Below, piece by piece: positions 56,836 to 64,000 of a stretch of 64,000 nucleotides of DNA. The DNA comes from Whalleya microplaca. Its lineage: Eukaryota; Ascomycota; Sordariomycetes; Xylariales; Xylariaceae. Both the position numbers and the translations under genes were made by a program. The notes below the pieces were generated by a model. That model was not told the DNA's origin. It searched no databases and saw only the letters and a list, made by a program, of their open reading frames with translations. Location: positions 155,642-219,641 of the forward strand of contig MU385778.1 in assembly GCA_022497155.1 (NCBI GenBank), written 5' to 3'. How positions within the stretch are numbered: the stretch's first letter is position 1; each line of letters opens with the position of its first letter.

Positions 56836-59800
56836 TAATTATTAATATAACCCTATTGCCTGGAAAAGTTTTATAATATCCCAACCTAATAAAAGTACGC
56901 GTACGATTAAACGTAAAACTACAGACCCAAAAACGATATTAAGCAATAATGTCGACCCGAATTAAGGATTATAAAACGCGTTTCGCCAAGCGCTAAGCTA
57001 CTAAAAACATAGCTAAAAAAGAAATTAAATTTAACCTAAATAACCTAAATCGATTTTAGGCAAAAGCCAATAAAGTCCCGAAAACGCCTTATTATTAACG
57101 ATTTTTAATTATAACCGAACATTTTTAGCTACCCGAAAAAATTACCTCCTAGCGAGGAAAGAAAAAGAATAAAAATAAAGAAAAACTTTTTATAAAAAGA
57201 GAGCTTACGTACGCAAATTATTAGAAACTAAACCTTAATAACGAGGTCTTATAAATTCGATACTAAAAAACCTCCGGTAAGGTAACTGCAAATCTATAAA
57301 AAAAGCTTAATAGATATATAGCTTTATAGAATGCCTATATAAAAGAATTATATATATTTTTCTCCCTAATAACGGAAAATAGTAAATAGGCTTAGCTAAA
57401 TTATAATAAACTAATAGCAGAAGATAATTTTACTAAATACGCCATAAAAAACCTGACTATTATATTTCGCGAGATAAAGCTTAAAACCCTACTAATAGTT
57501 ATCTTTAAAAAGCAGGTAAAGTAATTATACGCTATCGCATTAAGCTTAAATAACAATTTAGAAATTACCGCTAACTAAATCTACTATTTCGGTTATATAA
57601 ATTAAATTAATATAAAAAAATTATAAAAAACCGATATAAAGTTACAAAATATATTAGCTATTTTAAAAAAACGTAATTAGGAAATATATAATTTATAAGC
57701 TACTTTAATAGAATTATAAAACCGCATAAATATTACGGCAATTTTTACTTTAATACGTAATCTTATTATTCTGTATAACTAACGTAACCAAACCTTAAGT
57801 AATATTATAAATTAATTTATAATATCGGAAAAAAATACCTATCGTAATATAAAAATTAAATTAGCACCTATTTTTTATAATAATATAAAACAAAATAAAA
57901 TATTTTTCGAAATCTAATACCGATAAGTTACTAATAAATTAAAAATAAACGTTAATTATTTCGAAAACAATAAAACTTATATAACGCATATAAAAAACTA
58001 TTTTAATAAGGATATATCGAAAGACTTATAACCTTTTTTAAAAAACTTCCACCCGGATTATATCGTTAACTTCAAGTAACTAATATCCTATTTTTAAGAA
58101 AAATACTACAATTATAATAAAAAAAAAAGGCTATTAATAAATATTACGCTTTTGATATAACTAAAATACCCGACTATAAAAAATTTAAAAATAAATTTAT
58201 ATAACTAATAAAATAAATTCGTAAACTTAAAAGTAAATAAAAAGCGGAATTTAAACGTAAGCTTAACACTAATATATAAATTACTATAGCAATTACTTAT
58301 AACGATCCGTTAATAGACTTTAACGCTTTTGTTCGCTATAAATTAAATATTACCTTAATATATTTATAAGCCTTACGTAATAAAGCAAAAATAACTTTCT
58401 CCTTTACTACCGGAAGTTCCCGAACCAATAATAATCGTAATAGTTACAATAAAAGTAAAAATAAAAAAAGAGAAGGAGGTATTAAATACGGCAGCTAAAA
58501 TTAAAGCCTATAATTATTAATGCTTTAACGATATAACCTTACGCGGGAAAAAATAACCTACTTAATTACGGAAAATCGTTATTTTAACTATAAATAATAA
58601 AGTTATAACGTATAAAATTGCCCGCTAAACGCTTCCCGTTCTAGCGCAGTTAGTAAGTAGGTATATATTAATGCTATTTTAAAAAAGCACTTTTTTATTA
58701 CCGAGTCTAACCGGAAAAAGCTATTTATAGAAAAAGAACCAAAAAATTAATTTTAAGAAACTTTAAATTTTTTTTAAAAAATAAAATCTTTTATAATATA
58801 TAAGAATTAGCGGAGGTAATACTTTTTAATTTCTTTTTACGTTATTTCGGAAGAAAAGCTTTATATATTATATATATTTTCGAGTTTAATAAATTATTTT
58901 TAACTATATATAATATTTTAAAAAATACCGGAGCTAGCGGCTATATTTTTATAAATATCTCGTTTATTAAAAAAGTAATAAAATATTTATAACCTAAAAT
59001 TATTATTAACTTTATGTCTAAATTAATAAATAATTATAATAATAAAGTTATATAGTTAGTAAATATAGCCTTAATATTAAATTTATAGATTTAACGACGT
59101 AAGATAAAACGCGTTTTTATATTAGTTATTAATATAAAATATAAAGTAATTTTAAGTCGAAAATTTTTCGAGATTTATAAACTACTAATTAATATAGCTA
59201 ATCGGAAATTATTATTCCCAAATAAGTAGGGGCCCGACTTTTTTTCCCGTACGGATATATATATAAACGAAGCCGGATTTTTAGTTCGTAATCCCGATTT
59301 CTAAAAAAATATAAATTGTCGCAAACAATTATTGGAAAAAAAAATTAACGACGGTTAGTAAAAAAGAAAAAAAAAAAACTCGACTTTCGAAAGTATCCCT
59401 AAAAAAACCTAATTACTTGCTAAAACCGGTAAAAATAAAGGAAATTCCCGACAAATATTTTACTTCAATTTAATAAAATAAAATACTTTTAAATATTTAA
59501 AAAAATATTAAAAAAATATATATATTACGGCATATAGCCGAACTAAAGGCCGAAATTATATTATTACAAACGTACGAAAAAAAGGAAAAAACTTATGCCG
59601 ATATATACTTTATTATACGCTATAAATACTACATTTTATAACAACCCCTTAATATAAGAAATAAAAAAATGTCTTTAAGTATACGCCCCTAGGCGTCGGC
59701 TTTATAAGTACTAACGTAATTCTAATTAAACAAAATACCTAAAGCCGATAACCTTAAAACCGATAAACGTAATCGCGCGTAACTAAAGGAATAATTAAAA

Positions 59801-62800
59801 AACTAGAAAAACTTTTATTACTTACGCCGAAATATTACTTAATATAAAAAATATATCGATATAGTAGTAATAAATAATAATATATTTTTATATATAGTAA
59901 AATTATTTAATTTAACTGTATATAAAACTAACATTTATAAAATAAACAAGTTTATTTAAATAAAAAAACGCAAATTATAACCATTAAATAAAAATATAAA
60001 AGAACTTTACCGGAAGATCTAAGAAGTTATACCAGAATATTATCGCGAATATTTCGATATTTTTAGTAAGGTTTAATTTAATAAACTTGTATTAAACCGC
60101 CTTATCGACTACCGGATTAACTTAAAAAACGATACCTATCTAAAAGATTTAAATTATAGCCTATTATATAAAATGTCTCTCGAAAAATTAAAAACTTATA
60201 AAAAATACCTAACAGAAAACTTATAAAAAAGATTTATCGAATTTAATAATACCCCGTAAGCAGCATTAGTATTTTTTGCCTTTAAGCCTAATAAAAGGTT
60301 CCGATTTTATATCGATTATCGGCGCTTAAATATTATTATAAAAAAGGATCGCTACTTTTTTTTGCTAATTAAAAAAACCTTATCCCGTTTTAGGAAAGTT
60401 AAAATCTTTACGAAAATTAATATAAAGTAAACTTTTTATAAAATTTATATATATCCCGAATATAAAGACCTTACGACCTTCCGAACGTAATATAGCATTT
60501 TTTGATATAAAGTTTTATTATTTAAGCTAACTAATAAACTTTTTACGTTTTAGCGATATATTAACGACGCGTTAATAAAATATTTAAATAACTTTTATAA
60601 CGTTTATATTAATAATATTATTATATTTTCGGAAAACAAGAAATAATATATCTAATATATAAAAAAAATCTTAAATAAATTCCGCGTTACGGGACTTTAA
60701 ACAGACTTAAATAAATGCGAATTTTATATTACTAAAACTAAATTTCTCGGATTTATTATCGGAATAAACAGTATCGAAATAAACTTTTAAAAAATCGAGG
60801 CGGTATATATTTAAAAAACCTTTACTACTGTTAAAAACATATAATTATTTCTAGGCTTTTATAACTTTTATCGCAAGTTTATAAGAAAATACGGGCATAT
60901 AACGTAACTACTAATTAATTTAACCTATAAAAAATAAACGTGATTTTAAAGTAAGGATTATATAACGGTATTTAACGAATTAAAGGCCCGATTACTAAAC
61001 GCGCTAATTTTAGCCCACTTTTTATTCGATAAAAAAACGCGATTAAAAACTAACGCTTTTAATAATATAATAGTAAAAGTTTTTAACTAAAAATATAATA
61101 ATAGCTAATGGTATTTTATAGTATTTTTTTTAAAAGTATTATAAAGAGCCGAGCAATTTTACCTAATATATAATAAAAAGTTACTAGCAATAGTTAAAGC
61201 TTTATAACATTAGCGTACCGAGTTTATTAGCTTATAATATACCTAATTATTTACTATTATTACTAACTATCGGGCTTTAGAATATTTTAATACGAAAAAA
61301 CTCTTTAACATAAAATAAGTTACCTGATTTAAACTTTTATTCCAATATTATTTTATTATTACTTTTTACCCTAGTTAAGAAAATAAAGTAGCCGATACTT
61401 TATTACGGAAGGCCGAAAACTTTAAAATATAAAAAAAAAAAAAAAAATATAGCGTACGATAGCTTTATTTAAAGCTATTAATATAATCTAAATTTTTTTT
61501 ATCGAGTATACGGAAAACTTTCTTATTTTATTGGGAATATAAGCCGTAAATATTAATATATTTAATAATATAAATATTTTTTCTCCCTAAATATTTAAGG
61601 TAGTATTAATAAATAAGATTTTACGCCTTAACCGATAGGACTTTAAGCTCGCAATTTATCGATTTAAGGCAAAAATAGAAAAAAGTTCCGATTAAATAAT
61701 AACTAATAACCTAATTTTATATAAAAGCCGCTTAATAATATCGGAAATAAATAATTTCCGGACTAAAATGCTAAATAAAATATACTCTTATATTACGACA
61801 ATATATCTTAAACGGAATAAAACCCGGCAATTATTTATACTATTATATTAATAGTTAGAAATAAGTAAAAATATTAACTGTTTTGTATTTAATTATATAA
61901 TATGCCGATTGTCAAAATTACCCCGAAATAAAATATCGGGCTTATTATATCCGTTACCCGTTCTATTATATAATTAATAATATATCGTAATAAATTTTAA
62001 ATTTATACTTTTAAATCGGTACAGATTTAATAATCTATACGTTATAATTAATAAATTAAATAAATATGTCTAAAGTATTCTTTATATTAAAGAAATTATA
62101 AATAAAAATATCGCGTTTATATATTACAAAAATCTTTATTACATATTCGGCTTATCGCAATTAATAATTAGCGATTATAGACTATAGTTTATATCCGACT
62201 TTACCAATAAAATTTTTAAAATTTTCGATATTAAGTAAAAGCTATTATTATTTGGGTATTTTTAAACGGTAAGTTAGGTAAAAAATATTAACCAGTTTAT
62301 TAACTAGCGGCTATAACTGTATATAAACTATTATTAGGATAACTAGTTAAAAGTAATTTCCGTTATAAACGTAATATAAATAAGTTTACTATATAATTTT
62401 ATCGGCCTATTATTATATAAAATAAAGATAGAGTTTTTTATATTACTATATTTCGACTAGATATACCGAATAACCGATTTTTAAAATATAACCTCCCAAA
62501 AAAAACTATCGAAAAAGGAAGCTTAAACTATAGCAAATATTATTAAGAAATATTATAATATTACCCGGAAATTTATAGCTATTAATTAATAGCGTATAAT
62601 TAATTAAATAAATAAGTATTATTATAAACTAAATTTCGATATCGGAAACCGAATATTTATTATTAAAAAGTTTTAATTTATAAATTGCTTAAATAATAAA
62701 CTAGATTTTTTTTTTACGCGATTATATTACCGTATACTAAAAAAGACCGGCTACTTTTATAAGCTAAAAATACTAAATAATTAAAAAGGTACTAATATAT

Positions 62801-63431
62801 TTCTAACAAACCGGTTAAAATTATACCTTAATAACCTTCTATTAGATTAAGCTATAAAAAACCCAAAAAACAAGATAATTAATCCCGCATTTTAAAAGGA
62901 AAAATAAAAAGTAAAAAAAATAACAGCGTTACAAATATATTATAAACGATTATAATATTAGATTTAATAATATAAATAAAACCCCGACTTTATATAATAT
63001 AACGCCGAGTTCTTTAAGAATTTTCTATTAAAGTTGCGTAACTATTACATTAAATATCTTTATGTTACGGGCCTTCTCTCGCGTTTAAAAACGTAGGAAA
63101 AAGTAGCCGCAACCGATATTTTCGACTCTTTATACAATAATAATAATATACCGGTTATATTCTAAGTAACGAAAATACGTAAGAGAAAAAAACGGCCAAA
63201 AAAAACGTAACATAAATATAAGTAGTATTAGTAAATTAAGTTATAATAATTATATAAAACGTAATTACTATATTCCGAATTAAAAGCCCGGTTATATAAT
63301 AATTTAGCGTAAATCCGAAAGCATTTCTCCTTTATTTAAAAAACAATTAACGTAAATTCGAGTCTAGCAATTAATAACTTAATTTTTTATCAAATAAATT
63401 TGCGGACGAATTTTTTCTGACGGGGAAATAA

Positions 63432-63666
63432 TATTATAGCCGAATCGGGACTAATTAGAACTAGGATTAGAATTAGGATTAAGTGGGGTATATAAACGCT
63501 ACAATTACCCAGATAACTAAGCTACCCTACTTTACGTATATAGTAATTTCTCGCAGGCTTTATTAAGCTTGTTTCTTTCTTTCCTTTTCCTCCTTATATT
63601 GATAATTTTACTAGTAATATAGCTAGATCTTAAGCCTTGTCTTCCGTAGGCGTATACCCTATAACA
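63432..63666 (+). repeat. 3' LTR of Ty3/gypsy copy 2
   Basis: 235 bp, begins TATTATAGCC and ends CTATAACA; followed directly by the TATAT duplication. Confidence 0.92.
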
Positions 63667-64000
63667 TATATAATATTTTAATAATATTAAATTTATTATA
63701 TATTTTAAGTTATTTATATATTAATATAAAATATTAACGAAATAATAATTTATAAAAAGTTATTTATTAATATTAAAAGTTTTATTTCGAAAATAATAAA
63801 ACTAAGCCCAATATATAATATTAAAGTTAATTTATTTTAATATTTTAATATTTACAAATTTCTTTTATAAATAGAATATTTTTTATTTATATTATATATT
63901 AATTTATATATATAGCGTATAAATTATTATATTTAAATAAAGTAATTAAATATAATTTAATAGTTTTTTAAATAGCTTTTATTATATTTTTTTTATATAT
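63667..64000. other. AT-rich DNA, window end
   Basis: RIP-type A/T sequence continuing the isochore beyond copy 2. No features. Confidence 0.65.

Larger units (their letters stand above)
56601..63666 (+). mobile_element. Ty3/gypsy LTR retrotransposon, full length, RIP-inactivated (copy 2)
   Basis: Same family as the element at 45.9-53.0 kb, in the opposite direction. LTRs are 56601-56835 and 63432-63666, both 235 bp, flanked by TATAT on each side, a perfect 5-bp target duplication. Gag starts near 56949 (ATGTCGACCCGAATTAAGG). RT: IDYRRLN region near 60310 and catalytic box YINNIIIFS at about 60602-60631, with both Asp codons changed to Asn. RNase H: KLLAIVKAL near 61180 and ENKVADTLL near 61380. 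An integrase region follows. CTGACGGGGAAA before the right LTR is the polypurine tract. Dense stops in all frames; it cannot make protein. Confidence 0.93.

Noticed and set aside
44141..64000. CRISPR array or bacterial-type operon
   Set aside because: The spaced repeats are tandem satellites and LTRs in fungal RIP DNA, with no unique spacers and no cas-like genes.

Overview
The window looks like nuclear DNA of a filamentous ascomycete (Pezizomycotina). Genes carry short GT-AG introns, often with a CTAAC/CTGAC branch site. The families are typical of moulds: MmgE/PrpD, DHA1 transporters, several P450s, GH30, an SMP-30 lactonase and a NACHT-WD-type propeller. The right third is an AT-rich block, strongly depleted of CpA/TpG by eye, which is the footprint of repeat-induced point mutation (RIP). 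The species cannot be named from the sequence.

1-11.1 kb holds a decayed metabolic neighbourhood. An MFS relic, an O-methyltransferase relic, an MFS drug-efflux gene with one TAA, a P450 with one extra base and the orphan C-terminal propeller of an NLR-like protein surround one intact gene, an MmgE/PrpD (cis-aconitate decarboxylase-like) enzyme whose catalytic residues are all present.

11-32.7 kb is ordinary gene-sparse euchromatin. It holds a 101-aa membrane protein, an SMP-30 lactonase, a membrane-anchored aspartic-peptidase-like protein lacking both catalytic DTG motifs, a six-exon P450, an RNase H-fold protein that has lost catalytic acids, a secreted GH30 galactanase-like enzyme, a possible small secreted protein, a C2H2 zinc-finger protein and a TDP2-like phosphodiesterase.

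33-43.6 kb holds a four-exon FAD monooxygenase, a Mpv17/PMP22 protein, and a compact housekeeping trio: an NFKBIL1-like protein and an NSRP1-like splicing factor, divergent from a 311-bp promoter, then the mitochondrial chaperone Tim13.

44.1-64 kb is an AT-rich transposon block with no intact gene. It contains two complete but dead Ty3/gypsy elements of one family (235-bp LTRs, 7.07 kb each) in opposite orientation. Between them lie tandem arrays and a 1.7-kb non-coding LTR element (297-bp LTRs) that is much less RIP-damaged than its surroundings.
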